A stretch of 64,000 nt of DNA from Neptuniibacter victor (GCA_027943745.1 AP025763.1:1054001-1118000), one strand, 5' to 3'; shown: positions 36,100-44,530, counted from the first letter of the stretch. Made by a program: numbers and translations. The notes: generated from the letters alone by a model not told the origin.

Positions 36100-37233
36100 A
36101 TGGGTAATAACTTTAATCTTAAAAATACAAGTTCTAATATCAAAATTATTATTGGCGAAAACGGAACTGGTAAAAGTGCTCTTTTGAATGAGCTTTCTAT
36201 AGACTACCTAAATGACAATAAAACTGTCATAGCGATAGCAACTTCTATTCATGATAAATTCACTTCGAGACGAAGGAAGTTTCACTTCTATGGTGGACGC
36301 CAAGGCCGAAGCATGGTTGAACGAGCAATCAAAAAATCATTGTTAGGCGACTCATATGGTGATGTTGATAGGGTTAAATATCTAATAAACGCTTTGGAAT
36401 ATGCAAAATATTCGCCGAGAATAGGAATCAAGGTTGAAGGATTTGAGTCGGACAACATAGAATCGCTATATGTTGCAGCTAAAGAAGATGAACGGCTTTA
36501 TGATGTTTTAAGTTTAATAAAAAAATATCAGGAACCATTTTATCAAGAATCAGTTGTCGCTATAAACCTATGGGCAGTAACTAAAGAAAACAACAATGTC
36601 TCAGGCTCTGCTTTGTCGGCATTTATACGATACGAGAGAATATTAAAAAAATATAAAATTATAAAAAGATTCAGAACTTACTTGTATAAAGAAAATTCTG
36701 AAATACCATTAGCTAATGCTAGCTCAGGTGAAATGATGATTATCTCAATGTTGGTTCATATTTCTTCATATATTGATAAAGATACTGTGATTTTAATTGA
36801 CGAGCCTGAAAATAGCTTACACCCCAGATGGCAGCGTAAATATATAGATATGATTCTGGATGTTTTTTACTTATTTCAACCCAAGATTTATGTGGCCTCA
36901 CATTCACCTCAAATAATTCCATTAGATAACGATTTATACAAAATATTTACCCCAAGAAATGGAGTTATTTTAGAGGTTGACGAAAAGACAAGTAACAATG
37001 AAGAGTTGCTTTCTGAGGTCTTCGGTGTGATTACTCCTGAGAATAGGTTTTTATCTAATAAAATGGTAGAAACAATAAATGACTTTGACGCTAATAAAAT
37101 TGAATATAACCATGCATTGCAAATCATAGAGGGGTATAAAAACAAAGTTTACGACCCTAGGCAGATTACTTTTTTAGAAGGTGTTAATGAGATAATAAAA
37201 AAAGTCAACAACTCAAGGACTTCTAATGCCTAA
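36100..37233 (+). CDS. ABC-type ATPase, PtuA-like (Septu defence candidate)
   Basis: A 377-residue SMC/Rad50-like ATPase of the AAA_21 type. Walker A GENGTGKS (19-26) at the very N-terminus, a signature-like ASSGEMMIISML (about 208-218), Walker B VILIDEPENSLHPRWQ with Asp234/Glu235, and the switch histidine in VASHSPQIIP (His268). The C-terminal third is helical and lysine-rich. It overlaps the HNH gene by 8 bp, as ptuA and ptuB do in Septu systems, where the ATPase controls a nuclease that attacks phage DNA. The pair sits in an attC-bounded cassette. AT-rich codon use sets it apart from the chromosomal genes. Without a search, other ATPase-HNH systems, such as a retron effector pair, remain possible; no reverse transcriptase is nearby. 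Confidence 0.75.
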   Translation: MGNNFNLKNTSSNIKIIIGENGTGKSALLNELSIDYLNDNKTVIAIATSIHDKFTSRRRKFHFYGGRQGRSMVERAIKKSLLGDSYGDVDRVKYLINALEYAKYSPRIGIKVEGFESDNIESLYVAAKEDERLYDVLSLIKKYQEPFYQESVVAINLWAVTKENNNVSGSALSAFIRYERILKKYKIIKRFRTYLYKENSEIPLANASSGEMMIISMLVHISSYIDKDTVILIDEPENSLHPRWQRKYIDMILDVFYLFQPKIYVASHSPQIIPLDNDLYKIFTPRNGVILEVDEKTSNNEELLSEVFGVITPENRFLSNKMVETINDFDANKIEYNHALQIIEGYKNKVYDPRQITFLEGVNEIIKKVNNSRTSNA

Positions 37234-37840
37234 TAGACCATCATTTACTGCCGAAGAGAAAAGGTCTATGCAGGAAGCATCTATCATTGGCCACACCGCG
37301 TGGGATAAAAACCCATCATTAACTTCTTTAAAAGGTAAAATTAAAAATTTTGGATTAATAAAGACAGAAGATAGATGCTGCTATTGCGGTAGGAATATGC
37401 ATGGAGAGTTTCGAATGGTTATAGATATCGAACATATCCTACCAAAGTCAATATTTCCAAAGCAGATGTTTAAAGGCAAAAACCTTTCAGCCTCATGCAA
37501 GCGCTGTAACATGAATATAAAAAAGTCAAAAGTCGACTTTCTTGAAGGAATAAATGCTGGTCATACCGGAACACTACTGCGCTCAAGGTACTATAAAATC
37601 ATTCACCCCAACTTGGATAATTATGACTCTCATTTACTACTGATAGCAGGGCAAGTTGGTCGTAAAGTTATGTTGAAGTATTCGGTTGTAAATGGCAGTT
37701 CTAAAGGAGCATTCACTTACGAGTATTTTAAACTAGACCGTCTTGAAAAAAATAATTTTGATATGGCTCAGGGCAATCAGCCTAGGGTAGAAATAGAGAA
37801 CCCCGAATTGCAAGAAGCTTTTGATGCCATAGCCCTATAA
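37226..37840 (+). CDS. HNH endonuclease, PtuB-like
   Basis: A 204-residue protein with a zinc-finger-supported HNH domain: Cys51/Cys54 (RCCYCGR), the catalytic IEHILPKS with His70, and NLSASCKRCN with Cys91/Cys94 and Asn95. The order CxxC - EHxxPK - NL - CxxC - N fits HNH nucleases of the McrA/PtuB type. It overlaps the ATPase gene by 8 bp. Its stop codon lies inside the attC site that follows, as is common for cassette genes. Confidence 0.78.
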   Translation: MPNRPSFTAEEKRSMQEASIIGHTAWDKNPSLTSLKGKIKNFGLIKTEDRCCYCGRNMHGEFRMVIDIEHILPKSIFPKQMFKGKNLSASCKRCNMNIKKSKVDFLEGINAGHTGTLLRSRYYKIIHPNLDNYDSHLLLIAGQVGRKVMLKYSVVNGSSKGAFTYEYFKLDRLEKNNFDMAQGNQPRVEIENPELQEAFDAIAL

Positions 37841-37932
37841 CAAGTTGCTCAAACGGACAAAAAAAGCTGGCCTTTGCTCGTTCCTCGCTAATTCTAGCCT
37901 GCTTTTTATTGCCGCTTAGCAAAGCGCTAAAG
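37835..37932 (+). repeat. attC-like integron recombination site 2 (mutated R' box)
   Basis: CTATAACAAGTTGCTCAAACGG on the left and TTGCCGCTTAGCAAAGCG on the right, with inner arms aaaaagctggc / gcctgcttttt that pair with one mismatch. The R' box reads GCTAAAG rather than GTTRRRY, so this end may no longer recombine well. Confidence 0.72.
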
Positions 37933-37960
37933 CAATAATAACAATTGATAACCAACTTAG

Positions 37961-38164
37961 TGGCACAAACTCTCTCACCTTTGACGCAGCCGAGTATCGG
38001 AGATTGCTAGGGTTACATGGATCGTTGTCTGAGCGCAGCGAGTTTAGAACCATGCCTTAGCCATCGAGAAACACAGGGAACCGCAGGCAAGGAAAGGCGG
38101 CTAGGGGATTATTAAGGGGAAGAGCTGTTGTTTCCCCTTGAGGGCGAAAGCCCTTGGCTTTGAA
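37961..38164 (+). repeat. dispersed structured repeat, copy C
   Basis: Begins TGGCACAAAC and ends with the hairpins aaggggaagagc..ttcccctt and gggcgaaagccc. Plus orientation, inverted relative to copy B. Confidence 0.88.
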
Positions 38165-38212
38165 TATGAAAAAATGGAGTACGTCCCCATTTTAATTGAT
38201 AGCCTTACTTAG

Positions 38213-38719
38213 TTAGACCATAGCGCTTGATTTATCGATTACTAAATCCAAATAACCCTTATCCAGGCCTTTTCTTGAAAGGTAGTTAGTGCCACCCTTA
38301 TGGATGATTATAAAGCCTTTCTCAGTGGTCTTTAGTTCATCAATTTCGTCCCAGAGGATGCTTTGCTGGTGGTGAGCGCTGTCGCTATAGATGCCTTGAT
38401 CGTCAATCCGAATGTTGACTTGGCTACCGGCTCTGCGACTGATCATTTGACGGGCTACCCACCAACTTCGTTTATAGCGAATAGATAGCAGTTCGACAAC
38501 GCCTAGGGCGAGTAGAAACCATGCGACATAGGCTTCAAACTCTGTGGCAAAAAATACACAGGCTAAAATGACCAGTATTATCGCCTTACTGTATTTTTTG
38601 AGGCTGTTAGTAGTATCAGCAGATTCGTCAAAGCACTCAGTGAAGTATTCACGATTGAGGATATAGTAGCTGCTCTGATCGGTTTCGGTGCTGCTGTTAT
38701 GGTCGGAGGTGTCTGTCAT
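38213..38719 (-). CDS. YcxB-like membrane protein
   Basis: A 168-residue protein with two close hydrophobic helices (about 46-62 and 64-80) and a C-terminal YcxB-like domain (VNIRIDDQGIYSDSAHHQQSILWDEIDELKTTEKGFIIIHKGGTNYLSRKGL). YcxB-type domains often lie beside a membrane segment; their function is unknown. It stands alone on the minus strand, enclosed between repeat copies C and D. Confidence 0.7.
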   Translation of the reverse strand: MTDTSDHNSSTETDQSSYYILNREYFTECFDESADTTNSLKKYSKAIILVILACVFFATEFEAYVAWFLLALGVVELLSIRYKRSWWVARQMISRRAGSQVNIRIDDQGIYSDSAHHQQSILWDEIDELKTTEKGFIIIHKGGTNYLSRKGLDKGYLDLVIDKSSAMV

Positions 38720-38951
38720 ATTGTGGCCTAGCGATGGGCAATGTTGTAGGAGCGCTAGTTTAGCGCAAATTTGGCTAACGAAACTTAATTAACGGTAAAA
38801 TAAATGTGTTGGCGATGGTGTCAGAGATAGATACGAGTCAGTTTCATAACAAGGTGCAGCTGTTGGATAATTTTAGCACTGCGCTACAACATTGCCGCAG
38901 AGTGCCGCGTTAAACACTCATTGCTCCTGATTCAATTGAAAAGTCGCCGGA

Positions 38952-39194
38952 TGGCACGAACCCTCTCACCTTTGACGCAGCCGAGTATCGCATAACTCAT
39001 TGGAATAGATGGATGTTTGTTTGAGCCTTCTTAATATATAAAAGGCGAGTTTTTATCCGTCCCAATGAGTTAGAGAAACACAGGGGATCGAACGAAGTGA
39101 GACAAAGAACAGGCGGCTGTTTTTAAGATAAGTGTATTCTTAAGGGGAAGAGCTGTTGTTTCCCCTTGAGGGCGAAAGCCTTTGGCTTTAAAGA
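38952..39194 (+). repeat. dispersed structured repeat, copy D (variant stem)
   Basis: Shares both ends with copies B, C and E, but the central stem TTGCTAAGG/CCTTAGCCA is replaced by ATAACTCATTGG/CCAATGAGTTA, a different sequence that still pairs. Confidence 0.85.
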
Positions 39195-39251
39195 TTTAAA
39201 ATTAGACGTGAATTTGTCACGCATAAAAAACAAAAGGCCAGTAACTCTGTC

Positions 39252-40262
39252 ATGACAGGCTCGTTTACGCCCCCTTTGTGGGCCAAAAACCCACACCTAC
39301 AAACGATCCTACCTGTACTAACAATGGTGGATCCCCCAGAACTATCGCGGCAGCGATTGGAACTCAGTGATGGTGATTTTATTGACCTTGATTGGGTGGG
39401 CGATCCACATCGCATTGATAAGAGCACTGGTAAAAGCCCCGATAGCATCATTGTTATTTTGCATGGATTGGAAGGTAGCTCCGGTTCGCACTATGTTCGC
39501 CGCTTACTACGAGATTGTCATCGATTGGGTCTATGCGCGGTTGTGCATCATCATCGGGGTTGTTCAGGTGAACCGAACCGCTTAGCTCGCAGTTATCATA
39601 GTGGCGATACTCAAGATATGAGTGAAACCTTCGCGTATCTCCAGCAGCAGTTTCCTCAAGCAAAACTCTGCGCAGTAGGTTATAGCTTAGGTGGTAATGC
39701 GTTGACCAAGTACCTTGGTGAGTTACAAGCGGATAGCGCGATAGATCGCGCGGTGGTTGTCTCAGCTCCACTGCAACTATCAGCTTGCGCTAAACGGCTA
39801 GAAAAAGGCTTTTCGACGCTTTATCAATGGCATCTGATTAAGGCACTTCGCGAGAAGCTTACCGATAAATTCAATCAAGGGACCGTTGTTGATCAAGCAT
39901 CTGTCACGTTGCAGCAAGTTGATACCCTGAAAACGTTTTATCAATTTGACCATAAGGTCACTGCGCCACTGCATGGCTTTGATGGTGTCGATGATTACTA
40001 CGCAAAAGCCAGCGGGTTTAGTTATCTGCAAAAAATAAAGCGACCCACCTTAGTCATACACGCCGCTGATGATCCGTTTATGAATGAAGAAGTGATTCCT
40101 TCAGCTGATCAATGCTCCGCAGATGTCACTTATGAACTGCATCAACATGGCGGACATGTCGGCTTTATTGATGGAGGTTCTTTATTAAAACCTCGCTACT
40201 ACCTAGAGCAACGCATTATCGATTTTCTGACGATGCATAGCGAAAGTAGTGAGTATAAATAA
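39252..40262 (+). CDS. yheT: YheT-type alpha/beta hydrolase
   Basis: A 336-residue hydrolase: FTPPLWAKNPHLQTILP at the N-terminus and HGLEGSSGSHYVRRLL match E. coli YheT. The nucleophile is Ser145 in GYSLGGNALTKYLGE, the acid lies in HAADDPFM, and His in QHGGHVGF completes the triad. YheT-type proteins are predicted esterases with no settled substrate. The next small gene follows by 10 bp. Repeat copies D and E flank the pair. Confidence 0.9.
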   Translation: MTGSFTPPLWAKNPHLQTILPVLTMVDPPELSRQRLELSDGDFIDLDWVGDPHRIDKSTGKSPDSIIVILHGLEGSSGSHYVRRLLRDCHRLGLCAVVHHHRGCSGEPNRLARSYHSGDTQDMSETFAYLQQQFPQAKLCAVGYSLGGNALTKYLGELQADSAIDRAVVVSAPLQLSACAKRLEKGFSTLYQWHLIKALREKLTDKFNQGTVVDQASVTLQQVDTLKTFYQFDHKVTAPLHGFDGVDDYYAKASGFSYLQKIKRPTLVIHAADDPFMNEEVIPSADQCSADVTYELHQHGGHVGFIDGGSLLKPRYYLEQRIIDFLTMHSESSEYK

Positions 40263-40272
40263 AGGGGATAGC

Positions 40273-40590
40273 ATGAGTTCAAAGCCGTACTTGCCTCAGA
40301 TTCTTTCGGTTAATCAAGGCAAGCAGTATCAGGTGGAATGGGATTATCAAGAGTATCCAGAAAGTGGTGTGTTGTTTGAGCGCGAGCAGTATTTGACAGG
40401 TTTTATTGAAGGTTTTGTAACTGCATTAAATATACCTGAGTCGGATATCGTATGTTTATCCTCTTTTACTGGAACAATTAAAAATTTATCGAAAAATAAT
40501 GCTGAGAAAGTACAGGTCATGCTGGAAAATATGCTGGTTCCACTAGCGGAAAAGAGGCACGAATCGATAAAAAAAGATCGTCCTAAATAG
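40273..40590 (+). CDS. hypothetical protein, 105 aa
   Basis: Follows yheT by 10 bp with AAGGGG 5 nt before the ATG. In E. coli yheT is followed by yheU, but this protein is longer and does not resemble it. No membrane segment. The segment GVLFEREQYLTGFIEGFVTALNIPESDI is conserved-looking but unassigned. An earlier in-frame GTG would overlap yheT and lacks a ribosome-binding site. Confidence 0.6.
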   Translation: MSSKPYLPQILSVNQGKQYQVEWDYQEYPESGVLFEREQYLTGFIEGFVTALNIPESDIVCLSSFTGTIKNLSKNNAEKVQVMLENMLVPLAEKRHESIKKDRPK

Positions 40591-40637
40591 GAGACGTTAA
40601 ATGGGTTAAAGCCTCCTATTTAGCACTGGGAAAACAT

Positions 40638-40843
40638 TGGCACAAACCACCCCCCCTTTGACGCAGCCGAGTATCGCAGATTGCTAAGGGTTACGTGGAT
40701 CGTTGTCTGAGCGCAGCGAGTTTAGATCCATGCCTTAGCCATCGAGAAACACAGGGAACCGTAGGCAAGGAAAGGCGGCTAGGGGATTCTTAAGGGGAAG
40801 AGCTGTTGTTTCCCCTTGAGGGCGAAAGCCGTTGGCTTCAAAT
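40638..40843 (+). repeat. dispersed structured repeat, copy E
   Basis: Nearly identical to copies B and C over its full length. Begins TGGCACAAAC and ends agggcgaaagccgttggcttc. Confidence 0.88.
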
Positions 40844-41089
40844 CTTGATGTTAATCATTGTACTTATTACACAAATCGCGACCTGCGATCCCTTTCACAG
40901 GTGTGCTGAATCATAATGCGTTAGGAAGGGGGGCGATACAGGGCTATTTATAGTTTAGTGCGGGTTGTAAGTATGGCGGACATGGAAGGTGCTTGAGGTG
41001 TTGAGGGAGCACACAAAGAGGTCTGATGAGATTTTTGTGTGCTCGGTTTGCAAGTTACACCCTTGCAATAATGCTTATTTGAATACCGT
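40844..41089. other. non-coding stretch downstream of ribB
   Basis: No gene is seen. An 11-bp inverted repeat (gagcacacaaa / tttgtgtgctc, 41007-41044, loop 16) lies about 45 bp past the ribB stop. It has no T tract on either side. Confidence 0.45.
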
Positions 41090-41746
41090 TTATGCTAACT
41101 TCAAATCATGAAGTTGGCGATACATAACCATATCTTCAATTGTAAGAACGGGCATCGCATGCTTTAAACCAAAAGCAACAATTTCAGGGGCTTTGGCCAT
41201 AGTGCCATCTTCATTGGTGACTTCGCATAGCACGCCCGCTGGTGAAAGACCTGCCATTTGCATTAGATCGACAGTGCCCTCAGTGTGACCCCGTCTTGTC
41301 ATTACTCCACCCGCGCGAGCACGTAAAGGGAATACGTGCCCAGGGCGCGCCAGGTCACTTGCTTTAGCGTTTACTGCCGTTGCGGCTTTAACTGTAGTCA
41401 CGCGATCATTAGCAGATACACCTGTTGTTACCCCTTCTTTAGCTTCAATCGATACCGTAAAAGCGGTTTGGTTTGCACTGTTGTTGTCGACCACCATGGG
41501 TGGGAGGTCAAGTTTATTGGCTTGAGCATCGGTTAAGCATAAACAAACAATGCCGCTGCATTCGCGGATCATTAATGCCATTTGTTTTGCTGTTAGGTGT
41601 TCGGCTGAATAAATGATGTCGCCTTCATTTTCGCGATCTTCATCATCCAGTAGTAATACACCTTGACCTTGCTGTAGTGCTGCTAAGGCTTTTTCAACAC
41701 GTTCGATTGGATCGCCAAATGACGATAATAGTGATAGCTGATTCAT
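41090..41746 (-). CDS. ribB: 3,4-dihydroxy-2-butanone 4-phosphate synthase
   Basis: A 218-residue enzyme that closely follows E. coli RibB: the start [24 protein letters not shown], the acidic metal loop [11 protein letters not shown] (33-43), and the [21 protein letters not shown] substrate site. It makes the four-carbon riboflavin precursor from ribulose 5-phosphate. It stands alone, not fused to RibA, and is controlled by an upstream FMN riboswitch. The ATG at 41746 is chosen over one 12 bp upstream because it fits the family start and has GGAG in position. Confidence 0.96.
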   Translation of the reverse strand: MNQLSLLSSFGDPIERVEKALAALQQGQGVLLLDDEDRENEGDIIYSAEHLTAKQMALMIRECSGIVCLCLTDAQANKLDLPPMVVDNNSANQTAFTVSIEAKEGVTTGVSANDRVTTVKAATAVNAKASDLARPGHVFPLRARAGGVMTRRGHTEGTVDLMQMAGLSPAGVLCEVTNEDGTMAKAPEIVAFGLKHAMPVLTIEDMVMYRQLHDLKLA

Positions 41747-41807
41747 GGTTAACTCCAATAAAAAACACCAGAATCAGGGCTTCGAAGAGTGGTTTTTAGG
41801 CCAAACG

Positions 41808-41837
41808 AAAAATACCCGCATTTATATGCAGGTTTTT
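41808..41837 (-). terminator. intrinsic terminator between FMN riboswitch and ribB
   Basis: On the minus strand, acctgcat / atgcgggt with a short loop is followed by ATTTTT. It lies between aptamer and start codon, where an FMN-controlled attenuator would be. Confidence 0.75.
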
Positions 41838-41841
41838 CTAT

Positions 41842-42018
41842 TCTCTCTCATCCGGACTTTAACCGTCGGCTCTGGAATGTTAGGGGTTATTCATGTGGAA
41901 AACATGGCCTAAGTCACCAGATCTGCTGACCTCAATAAATTGAGCGCTCGCGGGCTTGTCTCGTCTAATTAAATAGCTTTGACATACCGCCGGTGGGGAA
42001 TTTCGCCCCGCCCTGAGA
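41842..42018 (-). promoter_or_regulatory. FMN riboswitch (RFN element)
   Basis: Read on the minus strand it has the conserved RFN blocks in order: agggcggggcgaaattcccc, accggcggt, agcccgcgagcg, gatctggtg, and cagagccgacggttaaagt with ccggatgagagaga. It precedes ribB and with the downstream terminator should lower ribB expression when FMN is abundant. Confidence 0.95.
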
Positions 42019-42203
42019 ATTAATTAAACTTGATTGCAGATCAATCAAGCGAGCTTATACTAATACTTCTTTCGTAAAAACAACAGGGAAGAGCTTATAA
42101 GCGTGAAGCCTTGCTGCTTATCTCAAGGTGACGGTATGGAGCTGAAACTGCTGTGTTGCTGCACAACACCCTTGTCAGTATTGGTCGAGGGGTGGTTGAA
42201 AAG

Positions 42204-42258
42204 AATCGCGGCCAGTAGTCCCTACCACAGAGAAACTAAGATCTGGCCCCTCCTACAA
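42204..42258. repeat. degenerate REP-like palindrome
   Basis: aatcgcggccagtagtccctaccacag and a following ctggcccctcctaca resemble the inverted REP units at 26020 and 31501. Confidence 0.5.
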
Positions 42259-42264
42259 AGGAAA

Positions 42265-42567
42265 TCAGACGGCTGGTTCTTGTTGCTCTTGGGTTGTTTT
42301 CTGCTCATCTTTACGCAAAAACACTTCCGTTGGAATAAATGCAAAGGGAACTAATGAAGCGAGGATAACAAGTCCCAGTTTCCATGAAGGCCATTTTTTA
42401 TCGCCGGATACGCTCATGGCGAGCATGATGTACACCATGAAAAGGATGCCATGAGTCATTCCTAATGTTGATACATGATCTCTACTAATAAAGCCAAGCG
42501 TGACGCTTAAAATTGCTATGTAGGATAAGCCTTCTAACAGACTGATGATGCGAAACGCTTTTAGCAT
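42265..42567 (-). CDS. DUF3817 small membrane protein
   Basis: A 100-residue protein with three hydrophobic helices and the DUF3817 pattern: FRIISLLEGLSYIAIL, GMTHGILFMVYIMLA, WPSWKLGLVILASLVPFAFIPTEVFLRKD. Members are found next to or fused with transporters; function unknown. A Gln/Glu-rich tail ends it. No clear operon partner. Confidence 0.85.
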   Translation of the reverse strand: MLKAFRIISLLEGLSYIAILSVTLGFISRDHVSTLGMTHGILFMVYIMLAMSVSGDKKWPSWKLGLVILASLVPFAFIPTEVFLRKDEQKTTQEQQEPAV

Positions 42568-42650
42568 GATTACTCTCTATTTAATGTAAATGCAGTGTAT
42601 CAAATGTGTCTTATGGGATGTTATTTAAAGTAGCGCTACTTAAAGGAATA

Positions 42651-43061
42651 CTAGCCACCAAAGGGGTTTAGCTTTTCCTCTTCCTCATCGTCCTCACCTT
42701 CATCGTTGATCCAACGAAGGGCTTCTAGTAGCTGAGTCACTTTGTAGTGACGAATTTCGCCTTGCATGAAAAGCTCGGAAACTTTGCTGATCCATTCCAT
42801 CCATTCAGGGCCACCGACAATGGCGATGCGATGAAAATCATTGGCGTGAGTGGAACCAAATTTTAGGTCTTCCCAAACGGCGCCCGCTTCAAATCCTTCA
42901 AAGCCCGGTGCGAAAGTGATGAGCAAACGTACTTCTGGGTGGGTATTTTTTACGTGATCAAACAGCGGTAGAAAGGTATCGGTGTAGTCCGCTTGAGAGA
43001 GTGATTCGTTGGCTTGGAGAACGATAATATCGCCGGTTGTTTCTGGAAGTACGTAAAGCAT
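42651..43061 (-). CDS. SpoIIAA-like/STAS-SEC14 domain protein
   Basis: A 136-residue protein: LYVLPETTGDIIVLQANESLSQADYTDTFLPLFDHV, then LITFAPGFEGFEAGAVWEDLKFG and HRIAIVGGPEWMEWISKVSELFMQGEIRHYKV, the pattern of the SpoIIAA-like family (PF11964). The C-terminal tail is very acidic (EGEDDEEEEK). Function unknown; the fold usually binds a lipid or small hydrophobic ligand. It runs away from the cobalamin operon. Confidence 0.82.
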   Translation of the reverse strand: MLYVLPETTGDIIVLQANESLSQADYTDTFLPLFDHVKNTHPEVRLLITFAPGFEGFEAGAVWEDLKFGSTHANDFHRIAIVGGPEWMEWISKVSELFMQGEIRHYKVTQLLEALRWINDEGEDDEEEEKLNPFGG

Positions 43062-43244
43062 GGGTGCGTTCTTTGCTAATTAATTTGGCGCTATTATAAA
43101 GCGAAAAGGGGACCGAGGTTAGGGGGTAGATCAGTTCTCATTCGATCATTAGCGGCAGATCCTTTTTTTAGGATGAAATAAAGCCGATTTAGCCTGTAAA
43201 AAATTCATGGCAAAACGAAAACTGCTCAATTGCAAAGCCTTGAT

Positions 43245-43553
43245 TGCATAGGTATTGTTGACGCCTTATCTTGCCGCACATAGTGCAGATTGGATTTATG
43301 ATTAAATCTGATCCGGGAAGTCGGTGCGATCTAGAGCTAAGTTGTTAAATTTACAAGGCTTTAGGCAATCCCGACACTGCCCCCGCAACGGTAAATTGGA
43401 TAAGTTATTTTAGGTACCACTGCATCAAACTTTTTACTTTCATTGTGAAAAGGTAAATGTGAGGTGTGGGAAGGTAAAATAATGGAGTTCTTATGACCTG
43501 ATTTTATCAGGTTCTCGTTGAGAAACTCGCCAATGAGTCCGGATACCAGCTCG
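43245..43553 (+). promoter_or_regulatory. cobalamin (B12) riboswitch
   Basis: Shows the aptamer blocks ccgggaagtcggtgcga, aatcccgacactgcccccgcaacggtaa and the final gagtccggATACCagc; GGTAT at 43250-43254 pairs with ATACC at 43544-43548 to close the structure. It has a long insertion (about 43400-43500). It precedes a cobalt-uptake and cobalamin-synthesis operon, so adenosylcobalamin should repress the whole unit. Confidence 0.92.
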
Positions 43554-43662
43554 ATAAAATGTTTACCATGGTGTTGCGGAGGGCTTCACCGAGTAATAGT
43601 TCAGCTGGGCTGAATATACTTATCCTCCCAACTCCGACACTTAACTTGTTGGAGCGTTTGTT

Positions 43663-44505
43663 GTGTTTAATAAAATATCCAGATCTTTGGCACTTGCCAC
43701 TGTTCTTCTATCATCTAGCTTTGTGTCGACCCCTACGTTGGCGCATTTTCAGATGGTGTACACTCCCGATCTTGTGCGTGATCGCGGCGGACTTATCAAT
43801 TTAAAAATGCCTTTTACCCATCCTGCGGATAGTGGCCATGTGATGACGGTGGAAACACCTGAACAGTTTTACATGATCAAAAAGGGCAAAAAAACCGATC
43901 TGCTAGCGGATGTTAAGCCTTCTAAATGGAGTAGCGCGGATAACCAAGGTGATTCTTATGAAGCAGACGTAAAGCTTCGTGGTTTAGGTGATTATGTTTT
44001 TGTCATGCAGATGGCACCGTATATGGAAGCGTCTGAAGATATCTATATTCAGCAGATCACTAAAACCATCGTGAATGTCGGCGGCTTACCGACCGATTGG
44101 AATGAAGAACTTGGTCTGGCAGCAGAGATTGTCCCGCTAACAAAACCTTATGCAATTTTTGCAGGTGGGACTTTTACCGGTGTCGTGAAAAGCCATGGAA
44201 AGGCTGTGCCTTTCGCTGAAATTGAAGTCGAATATGTCAATTATCAACCGGATATGAAAAATAACCGTTTTTCAGATCAATCCAATATTGATCTGCCTGC
44301 GGACCTATTTGTAACCATGACCATCTTTGCCGATGCCAATGGTACGTTTACTTTTGGTATCCCAGCAGCGGGGCATTGGGGATTTGCGGCACTGGGTGTC
44401 GGTGCTGATACCGAATATAACGGCAAAGAGCTTTCGCAAGATGCAGTTATCTGGGTGCAAGCGCATGAAGTTACACCTTCACAAAATAGTCAGCCTTCGA
44501 AGTAA
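43663..44505 (+). CDS. DUF4198 periplasmic protein of cobalt uptake
   Basis: A 280-residue protein with a signal peptide (residues 1-27, cut after TLA), so the mature chain starts with a histidine (HFQMVYTPD). It has the DUF4198 beta-rich pattern (FAGGTFTGVVKSHGKAVPFAEIEVEYVNY and ANGTFTFGIPAAGHWGFAALG). Members are regularly linked to CbiMQO nickel/cobalt ECF transporters and probably capture the metal outside the membrane. GTG start with GGAG upstream. It is first in the riboswitch-led operon. The His-first mature N-terminus could bind Co2+; that is inference. Confidence 0.85.
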   Translation: MFNKISRSLALATVLLSSSFVSTPTLAHFQMVYTPDLVRDRGGLINLKMPFTHPADSGHVMTVETPEQFYMIKKGKKTDLLADVKPSKWSSADNQGDSYEADVKLRGLGDYVFVMQMAPYMEASEDIYIQQITKTIVNVGGLPTDWNEELGLAAEIVPLTKPYAIFAGGTFTGVVKSHGKAVPFAEIEVEYVNYQPDMKNNRFSDQSNIDLPADLFVTMTIFADANGTFTFGIPAAGHWGFAALGVGADTEYNGKELSQDAVIWVQAHEVTPSQNSQPSK

Positions 44506-44530
44506 GCTGCCTCGCAGATAAGGAGTCGTT

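Noticed and set aside
36100-37840. Retron with PtuA/PtuB-type effectors
   Set aside because: No reverse transcriptase or msr/msd-like RNA beside the pair; the upstream gene is a small membrane protein beyond an attC site.
35157-37960. Composite transposon bounded by repeat copies B and C
   Set aside because: No transposase gene and no target duplication seen; recorded instead as a bracketed segment that might invert or move.
41007-41044. Terminator of ribB
   Set aside because: A good 11-bp inverted repeat but with no T tract on either strand; function unclear.
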